Notes: generated by a model not told the origin, from the sequence alone. DNA of 43,072 nt from Devosia insulae DS-56 (GCF_000970465.2 NZ_LAJE02000244.1:1-43072), one strand, 5' to 3'; shown: positions 13,395 through 21,976, counted from the stretch's first letter. Numbers and translations are program-made.

Positions 13395-14210
13395 ATGCCC
13401 ACAATCCTCCGTCCGTCCCGTGCCGCCTTCCGGTTTTCCGGTCCCGAGGCGCAGAAACTGCTGTTCGACGTGGTGACCGGGCGCTTGCTGGCCGAACCGG
13501 GCCCCGCCGTGTGGTGGGCGCTGCTGTCGCCGCAGGGCAAGGTGCAGGCCGAGGGGCTGAGCGGCTGGGCCGAGGACGCCTTCTGGCTCGATGTCGACGC
13601 CACGGTGGCCGATGCGTTCCTGAAGAAAATGAAGCTCTACCGGCTGCGCGCCCAGGTACAGATCGACGACCTCAGGGAAACCCATGCGGTGGGCTGGAGC
13701 TTTGACGGGTGGGCCGAGGGGATCGTCCACGCCGATCCGCGTGGCCTCGGCGAACGGGTCATCGCTCAGACAACCGCTACCACCGGCTGGCTGCCTGCCG
13801 ACGACAGCTTCGCGGCGCATCGGATCAGCGCAGGCATTCCCGAACAAGGCCAGGATTTCGGCATCGACCAGAATTTTGCCCATGACATCGGGCTCGACCT
13901 GCTCGAGGGCATCGACTTCATCAAGGGCTGCTATATCGGCCAGGAAGTGGTGAGCCGGATGAAGCATCGCGGCACCGCCCGCCGCCGCCCGGTGATCGTC
14001 TCCGGCATTGACGCCCCAGCCGGCACGTCGGTGGTCGCCAGCGGCCGTGACGCCGGCCCGATCGGCGAGGTGGTCGATGGTCGTGCCGTGGCCATCCTCA
14101 GGCTCGACCGCATCACCGATCCCGCGGCGGTCACTGTCGATGGCAAGCCGGTGACGGTGACGCTGCCGCCTTACGCCACCTATCAGTTCGGTGACGTGGC
14201 GGACGAGTAG
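13395..14210 (+). CDS. ygfZ: YgfZ/GcvT-domain folate-binding protein, Fe-S cluster related
   Basis: 271 aa, the shorter alphaproteobacterial length (E. coli YgfZ is about 325). The family signature KGCYIGQEVV (Lys177-Val186) with Cys179 is intact. It follows FGIDQNFAHDIGLDLLEGIDFI, a version of the usual leader. YgfZ is a tetrahydrofolate-dependent protein needed for full activity of some Fe-S enzymes such as MiaB. Divergent from the amidohydrolase gene, with only about 45 bp between start codons, and followed closely by the HD-domain gene. Confidence 0.93.
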   Translation: MPTILRPSRAAFRFSGPEAQKLLFDVVTGRLLAEPGPAVWWALLSPQGKVQAEGLSGWAEDAFWLDVDATVADAFLKKMKLYRLRAQVQIDDLRETHAVGWSFDGWAEGIVHADPRGLGERVIAQTTATTGWLPADDSFAAHRISAGIPEQGQDFGIDQNFAHDIGLDLLEGIDFIKGCYIGQEVVSRMKHRGTARRRPVIVSGIDAPAGTSVVASGRDAGPIGEVVDGRAVAILRLDRITDPAAVTVDGKPVTVTLPPYATYQFGDVADE

Positions 14211-14280
14211 GACGCCATCCAACTCGCGAATCAGCCTCGTTCCCACTACGTTCCCATGCTTCGGAGCACAGGGGACGATG

Positions 14281-14892
14281 ATGGCGCGTGGTAAGGAGCG
14301 GGCGTGGCAGCGCATGCTGTCGGGCAGGCGGCTCGATATCCTCGACCCATCGCCGCTCGATGTCGAACTGAGCGACATCGCGCATGGCCTCGCCCGCGTC
14401 GCGCGCTGGAACGGCCAGACCATTGGCGACTACCCGTTCTCGGTGGCGCAGCATTCGGTGCTGGTGCTCGAGCTCTACCGCGCGCTGAACCGCGACGCCG
14501 AGCCGCGCGCCCTGCTCTACGCCGTGCTGCACGACGCGCCCGAATATGTGATGGGCGACATCATCTCGCCGTTCAAGGCGGCGATGGGCGGCAACTACAA
14601 GGAGGTAGAGAACCGGCTGCTCGGCGCGGTGTATCTGCGCTTCTCACTCCCCGCGACGCCGCCGGCGGCGCTGCAGAAGCAGATCAAGCGCGCCGATCGC
14701 GAGGCGGCCTTTCTCGAGGCGACGCACCTCGCCGGCTTCGATGCCGAGGAGGCGCGACGCTATTTCGGCGAGCCGACATTCCCGGTGTTCGAGTTCGAGC
14801 CGTTCGAAAAGCTGATCCGCCCGTGGCCGACGCGCGAAGCCTATGACCGCTTCGTCGAGGTGGTCGAAAAGCTGGCAGCCGAACTGCCCTGA
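14281..14892 (+). CDS. HD-domain phosphohydrolase (YfbR-like 5'-nucleotidase)
   Basis: 203 aa from ATG 14281; an ATG at 14278 is equally in frame, and GGGGA upstream fits the later start better. Metal ligands of the HD fold are seen: His58 in SVAQHSVLVLELY, His84-Asp85 in AVLHDAPEYVMGD. The pattern (HD-APEyv-GDi-sP-K) is that of YfbR-type deoxyribonucleoside 5'-monophosphatases and related alphaproteobacterial hydrolases. Follows ygfZ by about 70 bp. Likely cytoplasmic nucleotide metabolism. Confidence 0.88.
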   Translation: MARGKERAWQRMLSGRRLDILDPSPLDVELSDIAHGLARVARWNGQTIGDYPFSVAQHSVLVLELYRALNRDAEPRALLYAVLHDAPEYVMGDIISPFKAAMGGNYKEVENRLLGAVYLRFSLPATPPAALQKQIKRADREAAFLEATHLAGFDAEEARRYFGEPTFPVFEFEPFEKLIRPWPTREAYDRFVEVVEKLAAELP

Positions 14893-14916
14893 GGGCCTGG
14901 CAGCGACAAACTCCGG

Positions 14917-14931
14917 TTAAGTTTACCTTAA
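14917..14931. promoter_or_regulatory. Perfect CtrA box TTAA-N7-TTAA
   Basis: TTAA (14917-14920), seven bases, TTAA (14928-14931), the full consensus for the cell-cycle regulator CtrA. It sits 74 bp before the exported protein gene at 15005 and just upstream of a TTGACA (14945-14950) that could be its -35. A further GGTTAAC lies near 14978. It predicts cell-cycle control of that gene. Confidence 0.65.
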
Positions 14932-15004
14932 TCGCTGTTCCATTTTGACACGCCTTCGGGCGGCATGGTTGATGGTTGGTTAACAAACCGACCGGAGAAC
15001 GGCC

Positions 15005-15526
15005 ATGGACGCGACGAAGACGATCATGCTTGCGGGAGCAATCGGACTCGGAGCGGCGGCGCTGCTGTCACTGCCCAACGTGCTGCCACGGGCGGTGGCC
15101 GAGGAAGAGCCGATGCGGACGCTGTTCAGCACGCCCCGGGAGACCTGGCCGCCGGCCTTCGATCCGGACCGGCTGATGCGCTGGAGCTACTATGTCCAGC
15201 CCGGCGTCTCGGTCGAGCCGATCAAGGAAACGGTGGTGCGCAAGATCGGCTACGGGCGCAGCACGTTCGTCAACGTCATGGAGACGGCGAGCGGGGTCTA
15301 TTCGACCGACGGGCTCGCCAGCCCACATATCCAGTATCCCGGAATCATCAAGGAGCCAAAACCGTCGCCGGCTGCCGGCCTCTGGTACTGGAGCGGCCGC
15401 CAATGGGTGGCCAGCGCGCCGATCTCAGCCGACTCATTCGTCTCGATCATCCCGTTCGACGACGGGAGCCTGTTGACCACCGAAGACGGCAACTGCGTGG
15501 CGCTCAAGAACAGCGTCTATTGCTAG
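15005..15526 (+). CDS. Exported protein of unknown function
   Basis: 173 aa with CGGAG upstream of the ATG. An N-terminal hydrophobic segment (MLAGAIGLGAAALLSLPNVLP, ending near RAVAEEE) looks like a signal peptide or anchor. The mature part is rich in Trp, Tyr, Pro and Ser, has two Cys close to the C-terminus (NCVALKNSVYC) that could pair, and probably is all-beta. I recognise no family. It is monocistronic, with a CtrA box in its control region, which suggests an envelope protein produced at a defined cell-cycle stage. Confidence 0.7.
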   Translation: MDATKTIMLAGAIGLGAAALLSLPNVLPRAVAEEEPMRTLFSTPRETWPPAFDPDRLMRWSYYVQPGVSVEPIKETVVRKIGYGRSTFVNVMETASGVYSTDGLASPHIQYPGIIKEPKPSPAAGLWYWSGRQWVASAPISADSFVSIIPFDDGSLLTTEDGNCVALKNSVYC

Positions 15527-15570
15527 GGCGCGGACTTCGCGAGCGGCGTGGTTTGGCTCGACCTTGGTCG

Positions 15571-15830
15571 CACCCACCGGCTGTCATCCAAACTCGGTGT
15601 CATCCCCGCGAAAGCGGGGAACTACGTTTGCGATCGTGCAAAGGCCAAGAAAACAGAGGTTCCCGCTTTCGCGGGAATGACCCGGTGGGTGGGGCACCGC
15701 CCTAACTTAGTGCCTACGAGCGAAAGCTGGGACCTAATTCCGCCGCGAGGGCTTTGCCCTCGTCCGCTAGGGCAGGCTCAGGCTGCGAAATGGGTCCCCA
15801 CTTTCGCGGGGATGACACCGAGTGGGTGGC
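15571..15830. repeat. Intergenic palindromic repeat cluster (three GCGAAAGC-type hairpins)
   Basis: This fills the 332-bp gap after the exported protein gene. Hairpins: CCCCGC-gaaa-GCGGGG (15604-15619), TTCCCGC-tttc-GCGGGAA (15660-15677) and CCCC-a-CTTTCGCGGGG (about 15796-15811). Outer sequence ACTCGGTGTCATCCCC reappears inverted as GGGGATGACACCGAGT, so the block is one large inverted arrangement. Translated, these repeats give the familiar artefact peptide PAFAGMT; no gene is present. Confidence 0.85.
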
Positions 15831-15858
15831 AAAATAGCGCCACCAACCGTGATCCGAT

Positions 15859-17061
15859 CTACAGCTTGGCGCCCTCGGCGACGGTGGCTGTACCGATCGA
15901 TACCTGCTTGATCACCAATGCATATTCGCTCCGCCCATCGGGCAGGAAGCGGAACACGCCGTCGCGGCCGTTGAATCCGGCCGGCAGGGTCAGCTGCGCC
16001 CGATCGTATTTCGGCGTGCCGTTGGCGAGCGAGCCGGCATTGGCGAGGATGGTGGCGGTATAGGCGATGGTGGCGAACTTATGCGGCGCCGAGCCGTACT
16101 TGGCCTGATACTCGGGCAATAACGCGTTATACCCGGTATCGTCGATGGCCGGGAAGATCGCCCCGGCGAGCGTCGTGGTGTTGAGAATCGACTGATCGCT
16201 TTCCCAATCGGCCGAACCGATCAGTTGCACCTTGCCCGGGGTGATGCCGGCCTCGTTGAGGAGGTTGGCAAAGCTCGGCGCCGTCGCCCGATCGGGGATG
16301 AACAGCGCATCGATCTGCCCGGCCTGCAGCATCGGCACCAGCTGGGTGACGACGTTGCGGGCCTCCTCTTCGGAGGAGAAATTGTACACGGCCCGGGCAT
16401 TGAGCCCCAGGTCGGAGGTGGCCTGGCGGAAGGCGCCTTCCTGGATGCGGCCGAAATCGGTTGTGGGGAACACGCCGGCAAAGGCCTTCTTGCCAAGCTT
16501 CTTGGCATAGCCCATCGAGCGCTTCACTTCGCTTTCGGGCAGGATGTTGAGCAGGTACACACCGGGCGAGGCGGCGCCGGAATTGTTGGAGAAGCCGATC
16601 ATCGGCACGCCGGCGGCCTTCGCCACCTGGCCCGCCGCCGTCACCTGGTCGGCCCGCAGCGGCCCGAGGATCAGGCTGGCGCCTTCGCTCAGCGCCTGCT
16701 GCGCCGCCTGGGTGGCGCCGCTGGCGGTGGCGCCGGTATCCTTCAGCACCACGGTGATGTTTTCACCGATATTGGGATTGGTCTCGACGAAGCTGATCGC
16801 CATTTCCGAAGCGTTGGCCATCGAGGTGCCGACGCCGGCGAGGTTGGGGTCGCCGGTAAGCGGCAGCAGCAGCGCCACGCGCACCGGCCCCTTGCCGAAG
16901 GTCTTGCCGGCGGCGAGCGGCTGCGATGCGCCGCCGCTGGTGCCGCCAGGTCCGAAATTGAAGTTGCCGGCCGAGCAGGCCGACAGCAGGGCCGCCGCGG
17001 CAAGGCCGAGCCCAATAGACCTGAGCCCAGTCAGCACGCCGGCGCCATCAGCAAATCTCAC
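15859..17061 (-). CDS. Penicillin-binding protein activator, LpoA/LppC-like lipoprotein
   Basis: 400 aa from a GTG at 17061 with AAAGG 8 nt upstream; a GTG at 17088 would add 9 residues. A lipobox LLSAC places the acylated Cys near residue 29, so it is a lipoprotein. The rest is a periplasmic binding protein type I fold (VRVALLLPLTGDPNLAGVG, LILGPLRADQVTAAGQVAKAAGVPMIGFSNN), as in the C-terminal domain of E. coli LpoA, which activates PBP1a. The N-terminal TPR domain of LpoA is absent. The position beside rsmI and yraN matches the classical proteobacterial order. A CtrA box about 95 bp upstream may tie it to cell-cycle-controlled wall growth. Confidence 0.9.
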   Translation of the reverse strand: MRFADGAGVLTGLRSIGLGLAAAALLSACSAGNFNFGPGGTSGGASQPLAAGKTFGKGPVRVALLLPLTGDPNLAGVGTSMANASEMAISFVETNPNIGENITVVLKDTGATASGATQAAQQALSEGASLILGPLRADQVTAAGQVAKAAGVPMIGFSNNSGAASPGVYLLNILPESEVKRSMGYAKKLGKKAFAGVFPTTDFGRIQEGAFRQATSDLGLNARAVYNFSSEEEARNVVTQLVPMLQAGQIDALFIPDRATAPSFANLLNEAGITPGKVQLIGSADWESDQSILNTTTLAGAIFPAIDDTGYNALLPEYQAKYGSAPHKFATIAYTATILANAGSLANGTPKYDRAQLTLPAGFNGRDGVFRFLPDGRSEYALVIKQVSIGTATVAEGAKL

Positions 17062-17154
17062 TTGCCCAACCTTTATCGAGTCCCGCACTGTGGCCTAGAG
17101 CGCCACTCCAAGCGTGGTCTATACAGAATCGAGCCCGGCTCATAAAGACCGAGC

Positions 17155-17169
17155 TTAACCTTGGCTTAA
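17155..17169. promoter_or_regulatory. Perfect CtrA box between the PBP activator and rsmI
   Basis: TTAA (17155-17158), seven bases, TTAA (17166-17169). The box is 14 nt before the rsmI GTG and about 95 bp upstream of the PBP-activator start, so it better fits the latter. A GAATC (17126-17130), a possible CcrM methylation site, lies between. Confidence 0.6.
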
Positions 17170-17183
17170 CTTTCGGGGGTGGC

Positions 17184-18068
17184 GTGGACGATCGCGCAAG
17201 GAGCTATTTCATTGCCGGGACTGAGTTTCCGGCGCCGCCGCTGGCGGCGGGGCTCTATGTGGTCGCCACCCCGATCGGCAACCTCAAGGACATCACACTG
17301 CGCGCTTTGGAGACGCTGGCGGCGGCCGAGCTGATCCTCTGCGAGGACACCCGGCATTCGGCGACGCTGCTCGATCATTACGGTATCCGCACGCCGCGAA
17401 AGTCGCTGCACGAGCATAATGAGCGGGCCCGCATCGGCGAAGTGATCGCTTCGATCGAGGCCGGCCGCGCCATCGCGCAGATCTCCGATGCTGGGACGCC
17501 TTTGCTCTCCGATCCGGGCTTCCCGCTGGTCCGCGCGGTGCGTGAAGCCAACCTGGCGGTGTTCGCCAATCCCGGTGCTTCGGCTTTGCTCGCCGCTCTC
17601 GCCAGCGCGGGCCTGCCCACCGATGCCTTCGGTTTCGTCGGATTCCTCCCCGCCAAATCCGGCGCCCGGGCCAATGCGCTCGCAGCGCTGAAGGCGCGCC
17701 CCGACACGCTGGTGTTCTATGAATCGCCGCGCCGGCTCGGCGATGCGCTCACCGCGATGGCGGAAGCCTTGGGCGATCGCCCCGCTGCGGTGGCTCTTGA
17801 GCTCACCAAGCGCTTCGAGCGGGTCGAACGCGGCACACTCAGCGAGCTCGCGATGCATTTCGGCGCCGGCGATACCAAGGGCGAAGCAGTGATCCTCGTC
17901 GGCGGCGCCGAAGACGTGGTCGTCGATGCCGCCGACTGGCAGGCAGCGCTCGACGAGGCGCTGGCCGCCGGACCGCTGCGCGCCGCCGTCGACGACATCA
18001 CCGCCCGCTTCGGCCTCAAGCGCAAGGAGGTCTACGATGCCGCCCTGGCCCGCAAGGCCGAACAATAA
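17184..18068 (+). CDS. rsmI: 16S rRNA (cytidine(1402)-2'-O)-methyltransferase RsmI
   Basis: 294 aa from a GTG start preceded by GGGGGTGGC. RsmI methylates the ribose of C1402 in 16S rRNA at the ribosomal P site. Family motifs: LYVVATPIGNLKDITLRALE, CEDTRHSATLLDHYGI, ISDAGTPLLSDPG and GFLPAKSGARANAL, in the normal order for the tetrapyrrole-methylase fold. It heads the conserved rsmI-yraN-gshB order; yraN begins within its last 32 bp. Confidence 0.96.
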   Translation: MDDRARSYFIAGTEFPAPPLAAGLYVVATPIGNLKDITLRALETLAAAELILCEDTRHSATLLDHYGIRTPRKSLHEHNERARIGEVIASIEAGRAIAQISDAGTPLLSDPGFPLVRAVREANLAVFANPGASALLAALASAGLPTDAFGFVGFLPAKSGARANALAALKARPDTLVFYESPRRLGDALTAMAEALGDRPAAVALELTKRFERVERGTLSELAMHFGAGDTKGEAVILVGGAEDVVVDAADWQAALDEALAAGPLRAAVDDITARFGLKRKEVYDAALARKAEQ

Positions 18069-18435
18069 CCAGAACCGCAGCAGCCGGCTCGACGCCGAGC
18101 TGTATGGCCGGCGCGGCGAAACGCTGGCCGCCTGGTATCTGCGGCTCAAGGGCTACCGGATCGTTGCGACGCGGGTGAAGACGCCGGTGGGCGAGATCGA
18201 CCTGATTGCAAGCCGCTTCGGCACCACCGCCTTCATCGAGGTGAAGGCCCGGCAGCATCGCAGCGAAGAGGCCGTGGCGCTCGAGGCGGTCAATACCAGC
18301 CGGATTTCACGCGCCGCGCAGTACTATGTTGCGCGCCACCCCGCCCTCGCCGAAACGCCGCTCCGCTTCGATGTGATTTTCCTTGCACCGGGCACGTGGC
18401 CGCGCCATGTGAAGAACGCTTTTCAGGGCGAGTGA
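18037..18435 (+). CDS. yraN: YraN family protein (UPF0102)
   Basis: 132 aa. The start is ATG 18037, which has a consensus AAGGAGG (18024-18030) 6 nt upstream inside the rsmI coding sequence and overlaps rsmI by 32 bp. The nuclease-like core GEIDLIA...FIEVKAR is the restriction-endonuclease-like (PD-(D/E)xK) motif of the family, after a helix with RRGETLAAWYLRLKGYRI. The cellular role of YraN is not established. Translational coupling to rsmI is likely. Confidence 0.95.
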   Translation: MPPWPARPNNNQNRSSRLDAELYGRRGETLAAWYLRLKGYRIVATRVKTPVGEIDLIASRFGTTAFIEVKARQHRSEEAVALEAVNTSRISRAAQYYVARHPALAETPLRFDVIFLAPGTWPRHVKNAFQGE

Positions 18436-18460
18436 GGCACTCCGTCTCCTTCTCCACCAG

Positions 18461-18556
18461 GTCATTCCCGCGAAAGCGGGAACCTCCGTTTGCGGAGTGT
18501 GCGGCGCGCCCGGAGAACAGAGATTCCCGCCTTCGCGGGAATGACCCGGTGGGTGT
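18461..18556. repeat. Intergenic palindromic repeat between yraN and gshB
   Basis: Two hairpins, TTCCCGC-gaaa-GCGGGAA (18465-18482) and TTCCCGC-cttc-GCGGGAA (18524-18541), in the order and flanks (ATGACCCGGTGGGT) seen in the 15.6-kb cluster. The element is inserted within an otherwise conserved gene order and ends only about 20 bp before the gshB start. Confidence 0.88.
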
Positions 18557-18576
18557 TTGAGCGTCGGAGCGTAACC

Positions 18577-19521
18577 GTGACTTTGAAAATCGCCGTGCAG
18601 ATGGACCCCATCGCTTCGATCAATCCGGCGGGGGATTCGACCTTCGCGCTGATGCTCGAGGCGCAGGCGCGACAGCACCAGGTCGACTATTACGTGCCGC
18701 AGACCCTGGCGCTGCGCGACAACCATGTCTCGGCCGAGGTGGCGCCGATCACCCTGTTCGACAAGCCGAAGGGCGAGCATTACGCGCTCGGCGAATTCAC
18801 CCGCGTCGAGCTCGCCACCTACGACGTGGTGCTGATGCGGCAGGACCCGCCGTTCGACATGAACTACATCACGCTCAGCCACCTCCTGGAGCGGATCCAC
18901 CCCAGAACCTTCGTGGTGAACCCGCCGGCGGCGGTGCGCAATGCGCCGGAAAAGATCCTCGTCACCGAGTTCCCCGAGCTGATGCCGCCGACGCTGGTGA
19001 CGCGCGACCGCGGCCTCATCCACGCCTTCCGCAAGGAGCACGGCAACATCATCGTCAAGCCGCTCTACGGCAATGGCGGCGCCGGGGTGTTCCTGATCCA
19101 GGAGGCCGACCAGAACCTCAACTCGCTGATCGAACTGTTCGAACAGAGTTTTCGCGAGCCGTTCATGGTGCAGAAGTACCTCCCCGCGGTGCGCAAGGGC
19201 GACAAACGCATCATCCTCGTCGATGGCGAGCCGGTGGCCGGGCTCAACCGCATTCCGGCCGAGGGCGAGGCGCGCTCCAACATGCATGTCGGCGGCCGCC
19301 CGGAGCTATCGCCGCTCACCGACCGCGAGCGCGAAATCTGCGCCACCATCGGGCCGGCGCTGAAAGAACGCGACATGATCTTTGTCGGCATCGATGTGAT
19401 CGGCGACTACCTCACCGAGATCAATGTCACCTCGCCCACCGGCATCCGCGAGATCAAGCGCTTTGGCGGCCCCGATATCGCCGTGCTGATCTGGGACGCC
19501 ATCGAGAAGCGGCGGGCCTAG
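18577..19521 (+). CDS. gshB: Glutathione synthetase
   Basis: 314 aa from GTG 18577 ([11 protein letters not shown], aligning with the E. coli start MIKLGIVMDP). The open frame reaches back to 18490, but that part is translated repeat. GshB joins gamma-glutamylcysteine and glycine with ATP to form glutathione. ATP-grasp features include [26 protein letters not shown] and a C-terminal [22 protein letters not shown]. Length matches the prokaryotic enzyme. Downstream of yraN across a palindromic repeat. Confidence 0.96.
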   Translation: MTLKIAVQMDPIASINPAGDSTFALMLEAQARQHQVDYYVPQTLALRDNHVSAEVAPITLFDKPKGEHYALGEFTRVELATYDVVLMRQDPPFDMNYITLSHLLERIHPRTFVVNPPAAVRNAPEKILVTEFPELMPPTLVTRDRGLIHAFRKEHGNIIVKPLYGNGGAGVFLIQEADQNLNSLIELFEQSFREPFMVQKYLPAVRKGDKRIILVDGEPVAGLNRIPAEGEARSNMHVGGRPELSPLTDREREICATIGPALKERDMIFVGIDVIGDYLTEINVTSPTGIREIKRFGGPDIAVLIWDAIEKRRA

Positions 19522-19526
19522 CGCCG

Positions 19527-20456
19527 ATGACCCCGCTCGCGACGCTGGTCGAGCGAGCGGGTTTTGCTCCAAGGACGCCGGTGGCGGTGGCGCGGGTGGT
19601 GGGCGACGCCGTCGAGGAGAGCGTGACCGGCGCCTGGCCCAACGGGCAGCCGGTGACGCCGAGCGACCGGTTCTACGTCGCAAGCCTCGCCAAGCAGATC
19701 ACCGGCGCGGCGATGGCGCTGCTGGTGCGCGACGCCCGCATCGATCCGGACCGGCCGGTCTCCGACACTGTCGGCGGCCTGCCGCAGTGGTCGACACTGG
19801 TCACACCGCGCCAGCTCGCCCATCACACCGGCGGCTTGCCGCCGGCCGGTGCGCTCGAAGCCCAGATGACTGGGGACTGGACCGAGGCGTTGGTGTTCGA
19901 GGCGCTGAACGATCTCGCCGAACTGCCCGGATCGCCGGGCGCCGCCTATCGCTACTCCAACCTCGGCTATGTGCTGCTCGCCCGGGTCATCGCAAACGCC
20001 AGCGAGATGCCGTTTACCCAGTTCGCCGCGACGCAGCTATTCGAGCCGCTCGGCCTCGACGGCATCGGCTTTCCCGACGATCCCGTCGGGCAACCGCAAC
20101 TCCCGCTGCTTGGCGCGAGCCTGCCGCTCACCCACGGCGATGGCGGCCTGTGGTCCACTTCCCGCGGCTTCGCACTGTGGCTGCAGCAGCAGAACCGCGA
20201 CACCCTCGGCATTGCCGACCTCGTCGCCACAGCGGGCCGGCTCAATGACGGCACCTCCGTCGACTATGGCTGGGGTCTTGGCCTCCGCCAGCGGCACGGC
20301 GAGGCATTGCTGATCCATGGCGGCGAATGGCAGGGCGCGGCGGCAAAGGCGGTGCGCAGCCCGGCACTCGGGATCGCGGTGGTCGGCATGGCGGCCGGCG
20401 CCGAGTTCGAAACGCTGAACCGGCTGGTCAGCGCGGTGCTCGAGGATATCGCCTGA
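19527..20456 (+). CDS. Serine hydrolase, class C beta-lactamase/AmpH-like family
   Basis: 309 aa. Active-site motifs of the penicillin-recognising serine hydrolases are present: Ser53-x-x-Lys56 in SLAK, Tyr143-Ser-Asn in YRYSNLGY, and HGGEW near the C-terminus in place of KTG, as in the beta-lactamase-related esterase/peptidase group. No signal peptide is visible, so a cytoplasmic hydrolase is more likely than a true beta-lactamase. It follows gshB by 5 bp and may be co-expressed with it. Its stop codon directly abuts that of the convergent DUF930 gene. Confidence 0.85.
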   Translation: MTPLATLVERAGFAPRTPVAVARVVGDAVEESVTGAWPNGQPVTPSDRFYVASLAKQITGAAMALLVRDARIDPDRPVSDTVGGLPQWSTLVTPRQLAHHTGGLPPAGALEAQMTGDWTEALVFEALNDLAELPGSPGAAYRYSNLGYVLLARVIANASEMPFTQFAATQLFEPLGLDGIGFPDDPVGQPQLPLLGASLPLTHGDGGLWSTSRGFALWLQQQNRDTLGIADLVATAGRLNDGTSVDYGWGLGLRQRHGEALLIHGGEWQGAAAKAVRSPALGIAVVGMAAGAEFETLNRLVSAVLEDIA

Positions 20457-21155
20457 TCACTCGTCGCTCTCGGCCGCGGTGAGATAGTGCTCCTCCCACA
20501 GCTCGTGCGGGATGAAGCCGCCGACCGAGAACTCGAAGCGCTCGACCGCCGAGTAGTCCGCCGCGGCGGCGCAGCTGAACTTCACCTCGTACCATTCGCG
20601 CCGGCTGCGGAAGGCGCCGCCATCGGCGATCAGCGCGCCGTCGCGGGTCGCCATGTCGGCCATGGCATAGGCGACGACGGTGTCCGGGTCGAATTCCGGC
20701 CGGGCGCGGCGGATCTGCTCGATCGCCTCAATGCTGCACAGCTGCACCAGCCGCTCGCTGCCATCGAGGGTCGTCATCGCCGCCCGCAGCCTGGCGCTTT
20801 CAGGTTCGGCCAAGAGGCTCCCGGCAAAGAACTCGGTGGCGCGGATGGTGCCACCGGGCGCCGCTTTGGTAGCGGGGGTCGTGGTGCTGGAACCAGGTGA
20901 CGCCGCTGTGGCCGGCGTAGTGGGCGCGGCAGCCGGCGGCGTTTCCGCTGGCGCAGTGAGCGCGGCAAACTGCGCTGCGGTCATCAGCTCCACGGCAATT
21001 GAAGGCGGTGGCAGCGGCTCTGGCTTGTCCTGGTTCGGTCCGAGCAGCAGCAGGCCAAACAGCACAGCGTGAAACCCCAGCGACACGGACGTGCCCCACG
21101 CCGATCGCTGCGTCGGCGGCACATCGATCGGGCTGTCGTCTAGGGTGATGGACAT
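20457..21155 (-). CDS. DUF930 domain protein, membrane-anchored
   Basis: 232 aa. An N-terminal transmembrane segment (about residues 24-40, VSLGFHAVLFGLLLLG) and a Pro/Ala/Thr-rich linker (about 60-105) precede the C-terminal DUF930 domain (ATEFFAGSLLAEPESARLR ... PHELWEEHYL), which contains two Cys. The layout resembles TonB-like proteins: anchor, flexible spacer, periplasmic domain. Function unknown; the family is restricted mainly to Rhizobiales. Stop codons of this gene and the serine hydrolase touch (TGA|TCA) with no spacer. Confidence 0.85.
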   Translation of the reverse strand: MSITLDDSPIDVPPTQRSAWGTSVSLGFHAVLFGLLLLGPNQDKPEPLPPPSIAVELMTAAQFAALTAPAETPPAAAPTTPATAASPGSSTTTPATKAAPGGTIRATEFFAGSLLAEPESARLRAAMTTLDGSERLVQLCSIEAIEQIRRARPEFDPDTVVAYAMADMATRDGALIADGGAFRSRREWYEVKFSCAAAADYSAVERFEFSVGGFIPHELWEEHYLTAAESDE

Positions 21156-21271
21156 GGCGGCGCCCTGTCAGTCGGGCGGCTTTGCGGCTGATTTGCGGAG
21201 CTTGTGGGTGCTCGGGGCGAAATCCTCATGGCCCCCTCGCCTTTCGGCGCCAGCTCAGCCATTGTCCGGCC

Positions 21272-21916
21272 ATGCCGATCGACACGTTCCTGCTTGCGCT
21301 GACCACCTTCTTTGCCACCCTCGGGCCGGCCGACCTGCTGGTCGTCTATGCGGCGCTGACGCAGAAGAATACCCAGGCCGAACGGCGTGCCATGGCGCTG
21401 CGCGGTACGGTGATCGCGGCGGTGATCCTCTTATTCTTCGCGGTGTTCGGCGAGGTGCTGCTGCGGCTGTTCGGCATTACCCTGCCGGCTTTGCGCATCG
21501 CCGGCGGCATCCTCTTGCTGCTGATCTCGATCGACATGGTGTTCGCCCGCCATTCCGGCGGCACCGGCACGACACCCGAAGAAGAGAACGAGGCGCAGAG
21601 CCGCGCCGATATCTCGGTGTTCCCGCTGGCGACGCCGCTGCTTGCCGGTCCCGGCGCGATCAGCGCGGTGATCCTGCTCACCACTGGCTCGGGCGGCTTC
21701 AACATCGAATGGGTCGTGGTGGTGCTGGCGCTGCTGGCGATCCTGTTGCTCTGCTATGTGGTGATGCTGGTCGCCATCCCGATCCAGCGGCTGCTCGGCA
21801 TTACCGGTCTCGCGGTGGTCAGCCGCGTCGTCGGCGTGCTGCTCGCGGCGCTGGCGGTGCAGTTCCTGCTCGATGGGCTGAAGAGCAGCGGGCTGATCCC
21901 GGGCTTGGCAGCCTAA
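21272..21916 (+). CDS. MarC family integral membrane protein
   Basis: 214 aa from ATG 21272 (MPIDTFLLALTTFFATLGPADLL); the upstream in-frame extension is not family-like. Six hydrophobic segments are apparent, with the MarC hallmark FPLATPLLAGPGAISAVILL in the middle. MarC proteins are inner-membrane proteins of unsettled function; the old link to multiple antibiotic resistance was not upheld. Ends just before a hairpin shared with the convergent small gene. Confidence 0.92.
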   Translation: MPIDTFLLALTTFFATLGPADLLVVYAALTQKNTQAERRAMALRGTVIAAVILLFFAVFGEVLLRLFGITLPALRIAGGILLLLISIDMVFARHSGGTGTTPEEENEAQSRADISVFPLATPLLAGPGAISAVILLTTGSGGFNIEWVVVVLALLAILLLCYVVMLVAIPIQRLLGITGLAVVSRVVGVLLAALAVQFLLDGLKSSGLIPGLAA

Positions 21917-21922
21917 AAAGCA

Positions 21923-21948
21923 AAGGCCGCGACGGGTGCCACGGCCTT
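21923..21948 (-). terminator. Rho-independent terminator of the 39-residue protein gene
   Basis: AAGGCCG (21923-21929) pairs with CGGCCTT (21942-21948). On the minus-strand transcript the stem is followed by TTTGCTTTTT, a good U-tract. It lies between convergent genes and may also slow transcription from marC. Confidence 0.75.
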
Positions 21949-21976
21949 CACGAATTCAAGAGCTCAAGTCGCCCGG

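Noticed and set aside
13350-14423. N-terminal extension of the amidohydrolase frame
   Set aside because: Antisense to ygfZ; the amidohydrolase family begins at MAQYETIF, so the extra 358 codons are a shadow.
15548-16063. Frame with the peptide PAFAGMT
   Set aside because: Translated palindromic repeat; this peptide is a known artefact of such elements and the frame runs into the antisense of the PBP activator.
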